DNA of 63,478 nt. Source: Bacteroidota bacterium (GTDB lineage: Bacteria > Bacteroidota > Rhodothermia > Rhodothermales > JAHQVL01). A program made the translations under genes and the position numbers. The stretch covers positions 1 to 63,478 of the forward strand of contig JBCCIM010000011.1 of the NCBI GenBank assembly GCA_039111535.1, read 5' to 3'. A model generated the notes under the pieces. That model was not told the DNA's origin, searched no databases, and worked only from the letters and a program-made list of their open reading frames with translations. This document shows positions 26,408 to 35,582 of this stretch, in pieces; the stretch's first letter is position 1, and every line of letters begins with the position of its first letter.

Positions 26408-26866
26408 CTATCGACTGACGCGGATGAGCGTATCCTGATTATGTGCGCGCAAAAGCGCATGCATTACACTGTCTGAGACGCCCTGTGGAAACCGCGTCAA
26501 CAAGTTAATTTGGCCACCTGCAAGGCCGGTAATTCTAGATCGAACGGTTTCAGGCTGGTACTTTTTTCGGAAGATGAGCTTCTTCCCGCTGAAGGAGTAA
26601 GACAGCAGCGCGTTGTAATCAATAAGCGCAATCTTGTCGCGCACCAAAACGAGGACACCATCTTCCTGTAAAGCGAGAAGTTCGTGGGTAAGCCGCTGGT
26701 TTCTGATTTTGCCTAAAGCTTTACTCTTGATCCCCATTTTTAACTTCAATTCAGCACTTGGTCCGCGCGCGCTGAGATAGGGTGATTCAGGCGTGCCAAT
26801 TGTGCAAGCTGTACACAGGAGCATGAGCCCCAGAAAGCCATATCTCGGAAATGTTACCTGCATCAA
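26408..26866 (-). CDS. small lipoprotein, unknown function
   Basis: This 152-residue protein has a lipoprotein signal (lipobox LCTAC, Cys about 21). A soluble domain follows, with paired strands LLALQEDGVLVLVRDKIALIDY and a late basic/helical part (LLTRFPQGVSDSVMHALLRAH). I do not recognise a characterised family. Its start overlaps the stop of the upstream lipoprotein gene by 4 bases (ATGA), so the two are translationally coupled and probably interact in the envelope. Confidence 0.65.
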   Translation of the reverse strand: MMQVTFPRYGFLGLMLLCTACTIGTPESPYLSARGPSAELKLKMGIKSKALGKIRNQRLTHELLALQEDGVLVLVRDKIALIDYNALLSYSFSGKKLIFRKKYQPETVRSRITGLAGGQINLLTRFPQGVSDSVMHALLRAHNQDTLIRVSR

Positions 26867-27309
26867 TCGCCGTCGGGTGTGCCGTCAAAAGAAGAAAATG
26901 CACTCGCTACCGCAATTACTTTAAGTGTGGCTGCAACTGCTACACCAATCAATGTGAAACTGAGTGCAGTCATTGTAGCGCTCTCAGTCTTACTGACAGT
27001 TGAAGTGGTGTAGGATATAGTATTCAGTTGATTGCGAGGGTAACCGGCTACAGGCAAACTGCCCTTTTCTAGGTTGAGGCCGTAAAGCTGGCCATTGCCT
27101 ATCAACGAGTCTGGAGAAAGGTAGGCGCCTTCTGGAAAAAGCAATACCTTTCCATCTTTTGTATGGGCACGCAGTCCATGTTGTATTTCCCTGGTACTGG
27201 TGTCTTCAAGCTGCGCAATTTCCGCATTGTACACGCGACATCCACTCGAAAACAGCAGCATGCTGAACAGCATCAGGAAGGTGATTGGTCGCTTTAAGGC
27301 ATCGTGCAT
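26863..27309 (-). CDS. small lipoprotein with C-terminal membrane segment
   Basis: The frame is open to 27552, but the ATG at 27309 starts directly at a lipoprotein signal (LFSSGC, Cys24), so the product is 148 residues. A short domain follows with HTKDGKVLLFPEGAYL and NGQLYGLNLEKG, and then a second hydrophobic segment near the C-terminus (about 112-138, TALSFTLIGVAVAATLKVI) that could cross the inner membrane or insert in the outer one. Function is unknown. It is coupled by a 4-base overlap to the next lipoprotein gene. Confidence 0.6.
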   Translation of the reverse strand: MHDALKRPITFLMLFSMLLFSSGCRVYNAEIAQLEDTSTREIQHGLRAHTKDGKVLLFPEGAYLSPDSLIGNGQLYGLNLEKGSLPVAGYPRNQLNTISYTTSTVSKTESATMTALSFTLIGVAVAATLKVIAVASAFSSFDGTPDGD

Positions 27310-27664
27310 GCGTTGTCGAAATGCTGAGGTGTGAACTTTATTTATCTTGCATAGCCCCTCATCATGTAGAATGATCCAGCCAGTCAATGAATGTGTTCGA
27401 TGATGATCATTTTTGAGGATTCTCCCCACAATGTGCATGTTTTTTTGACGCGAGCCAGGCCGGCAAACAAGTAGAACAACTTCCTGCCTGGTATCCGGAA
27501 ATGACGTATGTGTCCTCGTTTTTTGTAGCCAAAGCGCTGTTGTTGGGTCCAATTGAAGCGTTATCTTATTTACCTAAGTATTGGCTTATCTCCCTTTTGA
27601 CCCACATGTAAGCTGTTTACATCTGTTGGCCGCCCATTTGCCATATTTGTCTGGAGGGATTCCC

Positions 27665-29176
27665 GTGTATCCATCTCGTTTCTTGTCGCTACCACGCACC
27701 GTGGTGCAGTACCTCAGCATGCTTTTTTTGCTGCTGGCGCCAATCAAAATTCTGTCAGCACAATCCACAAATGTACCAGCAGATTCTCTCTTGTTATGGA
27801 CTTTTGATGGTTGTGATACCGCACAAGATCCATCAACCATGACACCCGATTTACTTGCTGACGGAGGGTGTCTGGCTGTCTCTGGAACGCATCCGTACAA
27901 CGGGTTAGATGAATTTTCCTGTGACGAAAGAAATGGCGGTCAGGTTGTGTGTTTCCCCGGGCGAACAGACCCGTTTCCACGCGATGAAGTGTTCTTCGAG
28001 GGAGACGAAGAAACGATTGCTTTTTCCGTAACCATGACGCCAGCAGCGGGCAAGACGGGCTATTTATCTGCGCTGGAATTGGACATAACCAGCAACTACA
28101 ACGACATCGGTTCTACCTCTGAGGGATGGGCCATCCGGGTCCTGGTAGGAGAGCAGGAGATTTACCGCGCAATTGATTTGAGCGTGGAACGCGATTTTTG
28201 GGAATTGAATGCCGTCGATTTTTCAAGCCTCGAAGCCTTTCAGTTTACAGAGACCACAACCTTCCGGTTTGAAATTCTCGGCTACGGCTTCATCGAAAAC
28301 AACAACCTGCATTTCGACAATATGGTTGTCCGAGGGGGATGTATTGATTCGACGATTATTTTTCCTGAGGGTGATCTTGCGCTAAAACATTTGCTGGATA
28401 ACCGGGGCAAAACGGTGTTTGAATCTGGCGAATTGGTTCGTTTCCTCGTGCGTGCACACAACCAGGGCGAGGCGCCTGTAACAGACGTTACCCTGATTAA
28501 CTACCTGCCTGCCGGCTGGACGCCTGCACAACGCAGCTATGACTATGGATGGGTTGATACCACCGACTTGAATGGTGACCCGGCGCTCAGCCTGACTTCC
28601 GATTATGTGATTCAACCAGGCGCTACAAAAACGCACCCGCTATTCCTTGTTGCACCTACACCTGACTTGTCACTCACCTATACCATCCCCGCTGAAATTG
28701 TGCAGGCCTTTGATCTCGAAGAAAGAGAAATCCAGGATTTAGATTCAACGCCGGACATCAATCCTGGCAATGACTTTAGCGTTGACAATGTGATTGACAA
28801 CGCTAGTGGGGACGAGGATGACTACGATTTTACACGGTTGCTGGTCCTTGTTTCAGAAAACCTGAATCAGGACCTTGCGGCGGATGTGCTGCACACGGGG
28901 CAAGAGACGCCGGAAGTTTATGCGCTTCACGAAGGATATCCAAATCCTTTTAATCCAGTTACAACATTGTCGTACCAGGTGCCGGAAGAGGTACATGTAC
29001 AACTGGCTGTGTACGATCTACAGGGCAGGATGGTAGACTTGCTGGTAGATAAAACCGTGGCTGCCGGCAGGTATGAAGTCACGTTTGAGGCCAATCACCT
29101 GGCAAGTGGTGTCTATTTCTACACGATGCAGGCGGGTACACAACAATTTACGCGTACACTCTTGTTGACGAAGTAA
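27665..29176 (+). CDS. secreted DUF11-domain protein with type IX sorting domain
   Basis: I chose the GTG at 27665, which has a CTGGAGGGA ribosome binding site upstream, over an earlier TTG; the product is 503 residues. A signal peptide ends near ILSAQ. The first ~200 residues form a jelly-roll-like strand domain with DTSTxxDSLLLWTFD-type edges and conserved cysteines. A DUF11 repeat follows (about 265-350: FESGELVRFLVRAHNQGEAP, LPAGWTPAQ). The C-terminus is the Por sorting module (YPNPFNPVTTLSYQ, VYDLQGRMVDLL, GVYFYTMQAG). It is probably exported by the type IX system and displayed on the surface; the ligand is unknown. Confidence 0.85.
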   Translation: MYPSRFLSLPRTVVQYLSMLFLLLAPIKILSAQSTNVPADSLLLWTFDGCDTAQDPSTMTPDLLADGGCLAVSGTHPYNGLDEFSCDERNGGQVVCFPGRTDPFPRDEVFFEGDEETIAFSVTMTPAAGKTGYLSALELDITSNYNDIGSTSEGWAIRVLVGEQEIYRAIDLSVERDFWELNAVDFSSLEAFQFTETTTFRFEILGYGFIENNNLHFDNMVVRGGCIDSTIIFPEGDLALKHLLDNRGKTVFESGELVRFLVRAHNQGEAPVTDVTLINYLPAGWTPAQRSYDYGWVDTTDLNGDPALSLTSDYVIQPGATKTHPLFLVAPTPDLSLTYTIPAEIVQAFDLEEREIQDLDSTPDINPGNDFSVDNVIDNASGDEDDYDFTRLLVLVSENLNQDLAADVLHTGQETPEVYALHEGYPNPFNPVTTLSYQVPEEVHVQLAVYDLQGRMVDLLVDKTVAAGRYEVTFEANHLASGVYFYTMQAGTQQFTRTLLLTK

Positions 29177-29206
29177 AAGAGTGGCGGCTTAGATACTGGT
29201 TGGCGA

Positions 29207-30598
29207 TCAAGAAACCATGTTGAGTGGTGTGGTTGCCTGTTGTATTGTGCTGTTGATTGGCAGGGTAAACCAGAACGATGCACCCTGACCCGGTACACTG
29301 TCGACACCTACTTCACCGCCATGCAATTCAACAAGTGATTTGACGATGAAAAGGCCAAGGCCGGTGGAGTGTTCGCCGGCAGTTGGTTTGGCGCTCAACC
29401 GCTGCATTTTACCAAAAACCTTTTCTCTGTCAGTTGCCGTAAGTCCGGGGCCTTCATCGCGTACCGATATTTTAATCATGCGAGATGCGATGTCGTAGGG
29501 CGGGATGACGGTTGTTTTTTCTACCCAGATATTGGTCCCTTCAGGACTGTACTTGATGGCATTTGATAGATAATTGTCAATTACGCGCTGAATTGACACC
29601 ACGTCTACATCTCCATAAGCTGCTTCTGATGTGTCGAAGTGGAGGGTGATCTGCTTTTCGTTTGCCTGGACGTCGTTCCATCGCAGCACCGTGGTAATGA
29701 GATCATTCAGCGACGCAGATTCTTTTGTTAACTCAATCTCTTCGCCTTGCCTGTGCTTGTCGAGCAATTCCTTGACGATGTGCAGCATGCGCTCAGCTTC
29801 ATCGCGCAGCAAGGGCAGATTCTCCGTTACACTTGCGTGTGCTGCTTGCGCGCCGGCTTTGCTGTCGTAAAGGACCATCTCAGCCAATCCTATGATACCC
29901 CCAAGCGGATTCTTCAGGTCGTGTGCCGTGATGCCCAAAATTTCTGTATTCGCCTCCAGGGCCTTGCGTAAGCGATCAGATCGGTTTTCGAGCTTGTTAT
30001 TGAGTGCTTCAAGTTGCTGGTACGCTTTCTTTACCTTCTTCAGTGTAGTCTGATTGAGGTTGTAGAATGCCATCACGCAGGAGGTCAAGAACAACAACGC
30101 GCCAACAAGGATGCCGTAGCGTGTGCCGGAGAGTGGCGTAGGAGGTGTTTGATAAAAAAGGACTGTCAACGCGCAAAGGGTTGCGCCGGTAAGGATAAGG
30201 CCTCCGCGTCGCCTGGCCATGATGAACCCAATAGATGGAATAGCGAGCAATATGGGGATATACAGGGAGTTGAGGCCATAACCCTGCAATGCTGCGCGGG
30301 TGAGTGTAAATACTGGAATCAGAGTAAAAGCAATGGCAACCCGCTGATGGTGGCCGGTGCGTTTGATGAGCCAAAGGCAAAGGATACAAAAGCAGCTAAA
30401 CGTAAACGTGATGGCTGCGTATTCGTAGGCTCCCCGGAGGAAATCCAATGCCAGCAAGATGAGGTTGAGAGGAATGGCAATGAGCAGTATTGCTGTAACG
30501 AGCCGCGCCTGAAAGCGATTGACTGAAGGGCCATGGACGATCCATGCCGGAAGGAATCGGTCGAGCCAGGGGAGTGCTGCTTTGGGGAAACGGGGCAT
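29207..30598 (-). CDS. orphan sensor histidine kinase with six membrane segments
   Basis: The 463-residue protein has about six membrane segments in the first 185 residues with short loops, then a coiled coil (about 187-215). A HisKA-type domain with phospho-acceptor His226 (ILGITAHDLKNPLGG) follows. The ATPase domain has YLSNAIKYSP (N box), RDEGPGLTATDREKVFGKM (G1/F box) and HSTGLGLFIVKSLV (G2 box). No response regulator gene is adjacent, so its partner lies elsewhere. Its start is only 12 bases from the 13-base-pair hairpin that follows the neighbouring gene. Confidence 0.92.
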   Translation of the reverse strand: MPRFPKAALPWLDRFLPAWIVHGPSVNRFQARLVTAILLIAIPLNLILLALDFLRGAYEYAAITFTFSCFCILCLWLIKRTGHHQRVAIAFTLIPVFTLTRAALQGYGLNSLYIPILLAIPSIGFIMARRRGGLILTGATLCALTVLFYQTPPTPLSGTRYGILVGALLFLTSCVMAFYNLNQTTLKKVKKAYQQLEALNNKLENRSDRLRKALEANTEILGITAHDLKNPLGGIIGLAEMVLYDSKAGAQAAHASVTENLPLLRDEAERMLHIVKELLDKHRQGEEIELTKESASLNDLITTVLRWNDVQANEKQITLHFDTSEAAYGDVDVVSIQRVIDNYLSNAIKYSPEGTNIWVEKTTVIPPYDIASRMIKISVRDEGPGLTATDREKVFGKMQRLSAKPTAGEHSTGLGLFIVKSLVELHGGEVGVDSVPGQGASFWFTLPINSTIQQATTPLNMVS

Positions 30599-30610
30599 AG
30601 GTATGCAGAA

Positions 30611-30647
30611 AACGCGTCGATACAGTCATCAAAAGTATCGACGCGTT
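30611..30647 (-). terminator. perfect 13-base-pair hairpin after the PA14/dockerin gene
   Basis: AACGCGTCGATAC (30611-30623) and GTATCGACGCGTT (30635-30647) are exact inverted repeats with an 11-base loop. Read on the minus strand, the stem lies 52 bases beyond the PA14/dockerin stop codon and is followed by TTTTC, so it probably ends that transcript and separates it from the kinase gene just downstream. Confidence 0.65.
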
Positions 30648-30699
30648 GCAGGATTAATTTAAGCTTGTCCTGTTTCTGTAGCGCTGTAAGCGTTATACC

Positions 30700-32364
30700 T
30701 TACTTTCCCGGGACCGGGCCGCGAACTTCTTGCGGCATAATGCCCGTGACGCCACATCCGGCCTCAGCAGGGAAACACGTAATAATATTTACCACGTATT
30801 GAAGGATCAGGGCTGCATCATAGGCTGAGACCTCGCCATTGCCAGAGACATCGCCGAGGCCCAATGCGTTGGCATCCAATGGAATTTGGCCTACAGCGTG
30901 ACTAAGTACTTGAGATGCATCCAGCGCGGATACGGTGCCATTAAGCGAGACGTCGCCCCAAATGATGCCGTCGCCTGTCTCTGAGCCACCGTGGAAGAAG
31001 GCGCTGGCCGGAATAGGTGCTTTGCTGATATTGGGGCCGGCCCAACTGGCTGTCATGGCATGATCGCCGGACCGTTCAAAATAGGTGACAGTAATCGCAT
31101 GTTTGCCGGCTTTTAGTCCGATGCTGCCACTCCGTTCTTGCACCGATTGAATGCTGTCGTTGTCTACCACCATTACGTCTCCGATAAAGAGCTGACTGCC
31201 ATCGTCTGAAGCGGTGTAGAACGTGTAGGTCCCATCGGTTGGCGCATCAACAAAGCCCTGGTAGCGGAATAGAAACTCGTCTTCACGCTGGTTCATGGAG
31301 ATGTCTACGACGGGGGTTGTGCCGGTTGTGATCGGTGTCAGGGCATTAAAGTCTGGTAAGAAGTTGTGAAAGCCTTCATAGTACTCGTACAACAGGCCAG
31401 GCGCGGCACCTAACGGATTTTCGGGTTCGCGCAGGGCAGAGGAGCGGTACGTAGCAGTTACAGACGCGTCAAAGGAAGGGACCGTAAATGTGGTTTGTGG
31501 CGAAAATGCATTATCGATGTATTGTGTACTGCCGGTCCACTGGTCAAACACTTCGTCTTCACCGGCTGAATTAGCTGCGATATTTACGATGGTGCCAGTT
31601 GGATAAATACCGCCCCCTGTGCCGTTGTTGATAGTGACCGTATACACGCCACCGCCACCGCCGCCATCACCTCCGTCGCCGCCATCACCTCCGTCGCCAC
31701 CATCACCTCCGTCACCGCCTTCCCGGGCGGATTCTGGAGAGTTACGGTTCTCCGGGTCAGGGGTGCCTTCTTTGTAAATATGGATACGGTCAACCCGCAG
31801 GTTGTATGAACGACCAGACAGGTAGAGGGTGTTCTCGCCGGCTGGGATATCGTAGAGTGGCGGTTCAAATACGCCGCCGCTGGGCTCCAGTGTGGTATGA
31901 TAGGTAAATCCGTCTGCGATATAGGTGCTCGGATGCACCGCTTTTACGAACGTACCATTTTCGTTCATTTTCATCCAGCAGTCATTCCACTGGTCACCTG
32001 CTGGTGCACCGAGGTGTGACATGCGGAGCTTCACGTAATACCGGCCGGCTGTGTTTACCTTGAACGGAATTGCGATGGTACCATTGCCCGGGGTTCCGAA
32101 GAAGTCTGGGCCGTCCCAGCGCATGTAGCCCGCGCCGGTGAAGTCAGCGTCACTACTCTCAACAACCCAGTCACCGGTCAAGTCGATATTCTCGGCCTCG
32201 ACAACAACAAGGCCGTTGTTTTCCAACCAGGCGCCGCCTTGTGCAAAGACTTGTTGATTAAACAGGATCTGCTGCGTAAAAAAGAAGAAGGTTACAAAAG
32301 CCAGTCTATAAATGAGCCTCAGGCTGAGTACTGGGCGGGCTGCGGGGATGCGGGAGCTAATCAT
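30700..32364 (-). CDS. secreted CBM-like/PA14/dockerin-repeat protein
   Basis: The 554-residue protein has a long signal peptide (about 1-42, ending QVFAQ). A carbohydrate-binding-like jelly roll covers about 45-205 (VEAENIDLTGDWVVE, AGRYYVKLRMSH, ENTLYLSGRSYNLRVDRIHI). A flexible Gly-Gly-Asp repeat linker lies at about 217-232, then a strand-rich bacterial repeat domain. A PA14 domain covers about 330-470 (YEYYEGFHNF, GTYTFYTASDDGSQLFIGD, AGKHAITVTYFE). Two dockerin-like calcium-binding repeats follow (GDVSLNGTVSALDASQVL and GDVSGNGEVSAYDAALIL). It looks like a surface glycan-binding protein. No cohesin and no catalytic domain are visible in the window. Confidence 0.85.
   Translation of the reverse strand: MISSRIPAARPVLSLRLIYRLAFVTFFFFTQQILFNQQVFAQGGAWLENNGLVVVEAENIDLTGDWVVESSDADFTGAGYMRWDGPDFFGTPGNGTIAIPFKVNTAGRYYVKLRMSHLGAPAGDQWNDCWMKMNENGTFVKAVHPSTYIADGFTYHTTLEPSGGVFEPPLYDIPAGENTLYLSGRSYNLRVDRIHIYKEGTPDPENRNSPESAREGGDGGDGGDGGDGGDGGDGGGGGGVYTVTINNGTGGGIYPTGTIVNIAANSAGEDEVFDQWTGSTQYIDNAFSPQTTFTVPSFDASVTATYRSSALREPENPLGAAPGLLYEYYEGFHNFLPDFNALTPITTGTTPVVDISMNQREDEFLFRYQGFVDAPTDGTYTFYTASDDGSQLFIGDVMVVDNDSIQSVQERSGSIGLKAGKHAITVTYFERSGDHAMTASWAGPNISKAPIPASAFFHGGSETGDGIIWGDVSLNGTVSALDASQVLSHAVGQIPLDANALGLGDVSGNGEVSAYDAALILQYVVNIITCFPAEAGCGVTGIMPQEVRGPVPGK
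31663..31716 (-). repeat. 18-base tandem repeat encoding the Gly-Gly-Asp linker
   Basis: Three adjacent 18-base units (31663-31680, 31681-31698, 31699-31716) are almost identical; on the plus strand the unit reads GCCATCACCTCCGTCGCC. Each encodes two Gly-Gly-Asp triplets of the linker. Such minisatellites can change copy number by slippage without breaking the frame, because each unit is six codons. Confidence 0.85.
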
Positions 32365-32740
32365 AAGTGCGAGAGGGGTTCCTATTAGAGTAAAATGCTC
32401 GTTTAAAGTGCGATACAGGTACTATGGGTCGGGATTTGCGGGGTGCTTTGGCGTATGGCTGTGCGCCATGCGTTTGGAGCTGAAAAGTGCTGTTATACCC
32501 GCATTTTGTCGAATAAGTAGTTTCTTTATTGCTTATTTTAGCTCGCTATTCAAGGATAGTGCCAGTGACTTTGGCCTGCGCAAATATGCGCCAAAAGCGC
32601 ATGCCCCGGTGCGCCGCAATGGATCGCGAGCTACTGATGTTTGGGCACCAGGCGGGCAAGAAAAAAGAGCAGGCCAACCGGGAAACTGGGATCCCTACGT
32701 GCGGTTAGAACCTTTGACCCAGCAACAATTCAGCGTGAGC
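32365..32740. other. 376-base spacer between divergent genes
   Basis: This space separates the PA14/dockerin gene from the M16 peptidase gene, so it should hold promoters for both. The peptidase frame is open across it but the translation has no peptidase similarity and is compositionally unlike a protein. An AT-rich part lies around 32518-32548. I cannot assign promoter boxes and see no strong inverted repeat. Confidence 0.4.
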
Positions 32741-34039
32741 ATGAGCACAATACCAGCGGTATACCCAGACACATTTACATTCAATGAGGTTTTGGGGGGG
32801 ATAGAGCACTACGAGCACAAGAAGAATGGCCTGCAGGTCTTGTTGTTGCAGCAGACAGCTGCACCCGTTGTGACCTTTATGGTTACTTATCATGTAGGAA
32901 GCCGGCACGAAGCCACGGGCCTCACGGGGGCAACGCATTTCCTCGAGCATTTAATGTTTAAAGGAACCGAGAAGTACAACAAACAGGCGAAAACTTCGGT
33001 TTTTAATGTGTTGCAACGGGTGGGTGCGCAAATGAATGCAACAACCTGGGTTGATCGGACCAACTACTATGCGTTGCTGCCCAGGGAGCACCTCGCGCTC
33101 GCAATCGACATTGAAGCAGATCGCATGCGAGGAGCCCGTATTGCGGAAGATGACCTGGAAAGCGAACGGACCGTGATTCTCAATGAGTTTGATCGGGGTG
33201 AAAACGAGCCGATCAGAAAACTGTACCAGGATGTGTGGAGTGCTGCTTATGTGGCCCATCCTTACCATCACCCGACGATTGGCTGGCGATCAGATATCGA
33301 ATTTGCCACATCCAAAGGCCTGCGACACTTTTACGATACCTACTATTGGCCGGATAACGCCACCGTTTCTATTATTGGTGATTTTGAGCGTGATGATGCG
33401 TTGAAGCTCGTTGAGCAACACTTTGGCGCCATTTCCCGCGCGCCACATCCGATCCCTGATGTAAAGGTTGCTGAGCCTGCGCAACTGGGAGAGCGCCGTA
33501 TTTCAGTAAACCGTGCAGGAGAATTGGGGGCTTTGATGCTGGCATACAAAGCGCCGGCCGGCCTCAATAAGGATGCTGATGCGCTCGATGTGCTGTCGAT
33601 CATCCTTGCTACTGGCAAGAGCAGCCGGTTCTACCGGGCCCTTACTGACACTGGGCTTACCACGAGCACGTTTGCTTCTGCTTCCCGCTTCCGCGACCCG
33701 GGACTGTTTACCATTTATGGTTTTCTGGCGCCTGAAGTGGCACACCAGACTGTCGAAGACGCTATAAAAGCCGTTTTGCAAGAATTACAAGACGATGGAG
33801 TCACAACACAGGAGCTGAATCGCGCAAAAAATCTCCTTAAAGCGCAAGAAGCCTTTGGGCGTGATGGGTCGTATGCCATTGCCTCACAACTGAATGAAGC
33901 CATAGCGGCAGGGGATTGGCGCCTCTATGCCCGCTACCTCTCGCGTATAGAAGCCGTCACAACAGATGACGTCCAGCGCGTGGCCCAATCTTATCTAAAG
34001 CAAACCCAGTCTACAGTCGGCTGGTATATACCTTCCTGA
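32741..34039 (+). CDS. M16-family zinc peptidase, catalytic subunit
   Basis: The 432-residue protein belongs to the insulinase/processing-peptidase family. The inverted zinc motif H-x-x-E-H is at 66-70 (HFLEHLMFKGT), and the third ligand lies in ESERTVILNEFDRGEN near residue 145. I start it at the ATG at 32741, just before the FNEVLGGIEHYEHKKNG strand where family similarity begins; a GTG two codons earlier is also possible. No signal peptide is seen with this start. It is followed 41 bases later by a second M16 gene without a zinc motif, and the two likely form a heterodimer that degrades peptides inside a closed chamber. Confidence 0.92.
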   Translation: MSTIPAVYPDTFTFNEVLGGIEHYEHKKNGLQVLLLQQTAAPVVTFMVTYHVGSRHEATGLTGATHFLEHLMFKGTEKYNKQAKTSVFNVLQRVGAQMNATTWVDRTNYYALLPREHLALAIDIEADRMRGARIAEDDLESERTVILNEFDRGENEPIRKLYQDVWSAAYVAHPYHHPTIGWRSDIEFATSKGLRHFYDTYYWPDNATVSIIGDFERDDALKLVEQHFGAISRAPHPIPDVKVAEPAQLGERRISVNRAGELGALMLAYKAPAGLNKDADALDVLSIILATGKSSRFYRALTDTGLTTSTFASASRFRDPGLFTIYGFLAPEVAHQTVEDAIKAVLQELQDDGVTTQELNRAKNLLKAQEAFGRDGSYAIASQLNEAIAAGDWRLYARYLSRIEAVTTDDVQRVAQSYLKQTQSTVGWYIPS

Positions 34040-34080
34040 TCACAGCATCCTCCCTAATTTTCCATTTAAGACCCTGATCC

Positions 34081-35370
34081 ATGCAGACTACGGTAGAGCA
34101 AAAAACATTTGAGCAGCGCATCAGAGAAGTGCAGATAGGCCAGTGCCGGTTGTTGATGCTGCGGAGTGAAGTTGAAAATGTAGTTTCCTGGCAGGGCTCG
34201 TTTTTTACTTACCCGGATTTTGCTGCCGGCGAAGAGTTAATGCAAAGCCTTGTTGTTTCGTTGCTCGACAAAGGCACCGTCCATCGCGACAAGTTTGCCA
34301 TTGCTGATGTGCTTGAGAATAAAGGCGCGGAAGTGCGGTTCCAGCAACGGGGTATCCGCGTTGGTTTTTCGGGACAGGCGTTGTGGCAGGATTTTGAGTC
34401 GGTTTTTGAGGTGTTTGCTGAACAACTCTTTGCTCCCAAAATGGCAAGCGACGAGTTTGAGAAGTCGCGTATGCGCATTACCGCAGCAATCCAGCGTAAT
34501 CGAGACCGTACGGGCGTACGGGCCAGCGAATCTTTGCGCGATATGTTTTACGATGACGCCCATCCCAACTATTCATTTCCTGCTGATGACGAAATGCAGG
34601 CATTGCAAAACATCAGCGTTGACGACCTGAAATCGTACCATGCAAACCATTTTGGTTCTAACGGTTGCGTGCTGGTGGTTGTAGGCGATATCGACATGGA
34701 TGTGGTAGAGCAAACGGTAACCCGGCATTTTTCTGACTGGCAGAAACACAGCGTTGCGCCAGCATTTGCAACCGGCGCGCGTGCAGGCACCCCACAAGCA
34801 GTGCATGTGCCGATGGCCGACAAGTTTAATCTTGATGTGAAAATGGGGCACCCTATTGCGTTGCGTAGGGGAGATGCAGACTTTACGGCGCTCTATTTGG
34901 GGAATTTTATGCTAGGCGGGAATTTCTCGTCGCGCCTGATGGACATCATTCGGGATGAAATGGGACTGACCTATGGCGTGGGATCAAGTTTGCCGGGGGT
35001 AAGCAAGTACTACGACGGACACTGGCAAATCAGCATCACACTGAGCCAGGACAAACTGGAGGAAGGTATTGCAGCAACACAAAAGTTGGTTGCGCAATTT
35101 GTTGAGGAAGGGGTGTCAGCTGAAGAGGTCGAAGAGAAAAAGACCACCATCACAGGCACATACAAAGTGCAAATGGGCACTACACGTGGGCTGGCGAGCA
35201 CAATATTGCGGAGCCTGGAACGCGGGTTTGATAAAAAGCGACTCGACAATTTCCCTGACGAAGTGCATGCATTAACGACAGATGATATCAACCGCGTGCT
35301 TCGCAAACATTTGAAGCCGGCCAACCTCTGTGTCGTTTCTGCCGGCACCAGGTCAGAAGATGGTGCCTGA
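34081..35370 (+). CDS. M16-family non-catalytic partner subunit
   Basis: The 429-residue protein has the M16 fold but no H-x-x-E-H motif; the matching position reads ELMQSLVVSLLDKGT. The substrate-binding Arg/Tyr pair typical of the partner subunit is present in the C-terminal half (IIRDEMGLTYGVGSSL). The FRDMFYDDAHPNYSF-like segment and the GDIDMDVVEQTV strand are also typical. It is placed right behind the zinc-containing subunit, as in two-subunit bacterial M16 peptidases, and is presumed to complete the active site. Confidence 0.9.
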   Translation: MQTTVEQKTFEQRIREVQIGQCRLLMLRSEVENVVSWQGSFFTYPDFAAGEELMQSLVVSLLDKGTVHRDKFAIADVLENKGAEVRFQQRGIRVGFSGQALWQDFESVFEVFAEQLFAPKMASDEFEKSRMRITAAIQRNRDRTGVRASESLRDMFYDDAHPNYSFPADDEMQALQNISVDDLKSYHANHFGSNGCVLVVVGDIDMDVVEQTVTRHFSDWQKHSVAPAFATGARAGTPQAVHVPMADKFNLDVKMGHPIALRRGDADFTALYLGNFMLGGNFSSRLMDIIRDEMGLTYGVGSSLPGVSKYYDGHWQISITLSQDKLEEGIAATQKLVAQFVEEGVSAEEVEEKKTTITGTYKVQMGTTRGLASTILRSLERGFDKKRLDNFPDEVHALTTDDINRVLRKHLKPANLCVVSAGTRSEDGA

Positions 35371-35391
35371 TTCAAACAGTTGGAGACGCTG

Positions 35392-35577
35392 CTAGGCGTC
35401 AGGCATAACGACAGACAAGACGAAATACAGGATAACGCTCGGGACCACACCTGTCATGAACCCAAGGATGACGTATCCTACGCGGGCAAGGGTAGGGTCG
35501 ATATCAAAATGGTCCGCGATGCCACCACATACACCGGCGATCATACGGTTGTAAGACGATTTAGTCAGTTTGCTCAT
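35392..35577 (-). CDS. PspC-domain small membrane protein
   Basis: The 61-residue protein is essentially one PspC domain: an N-terminal RMIAGVCGGIADHFDIDPTL motif followed by a membrane segment (about residues 30-58). PspC proteins sense envelope stress or act as antitoxin-like membrane stabilisers in some bacteria; the role here is not shown. It lies 5 bases downstream of a second, larger PspC gene, so both are expressed together. Confidence 0.88.
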   Translation of the reverse strand: MSKLTKSSYNRMIAGVCGGIADHFDIDPTLARVGYVILGFMTGVVPSVILYFVLSVVMPDA

Positions 35578-35582
35578 GTATC

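Noticed and set aside
31663-31716. CRISPR-like short repeats
   Set aside because: The units are contiguous with no spacers and encode a Gly-Gly-Asp linker in frame.
32312-32740. N-terminal extension of the M16 peptidase frame by 143 codons
   Set aside because: It overlaps the start of the divergent PA14 gene and does not resemble a signal peptide or peptidase segment.
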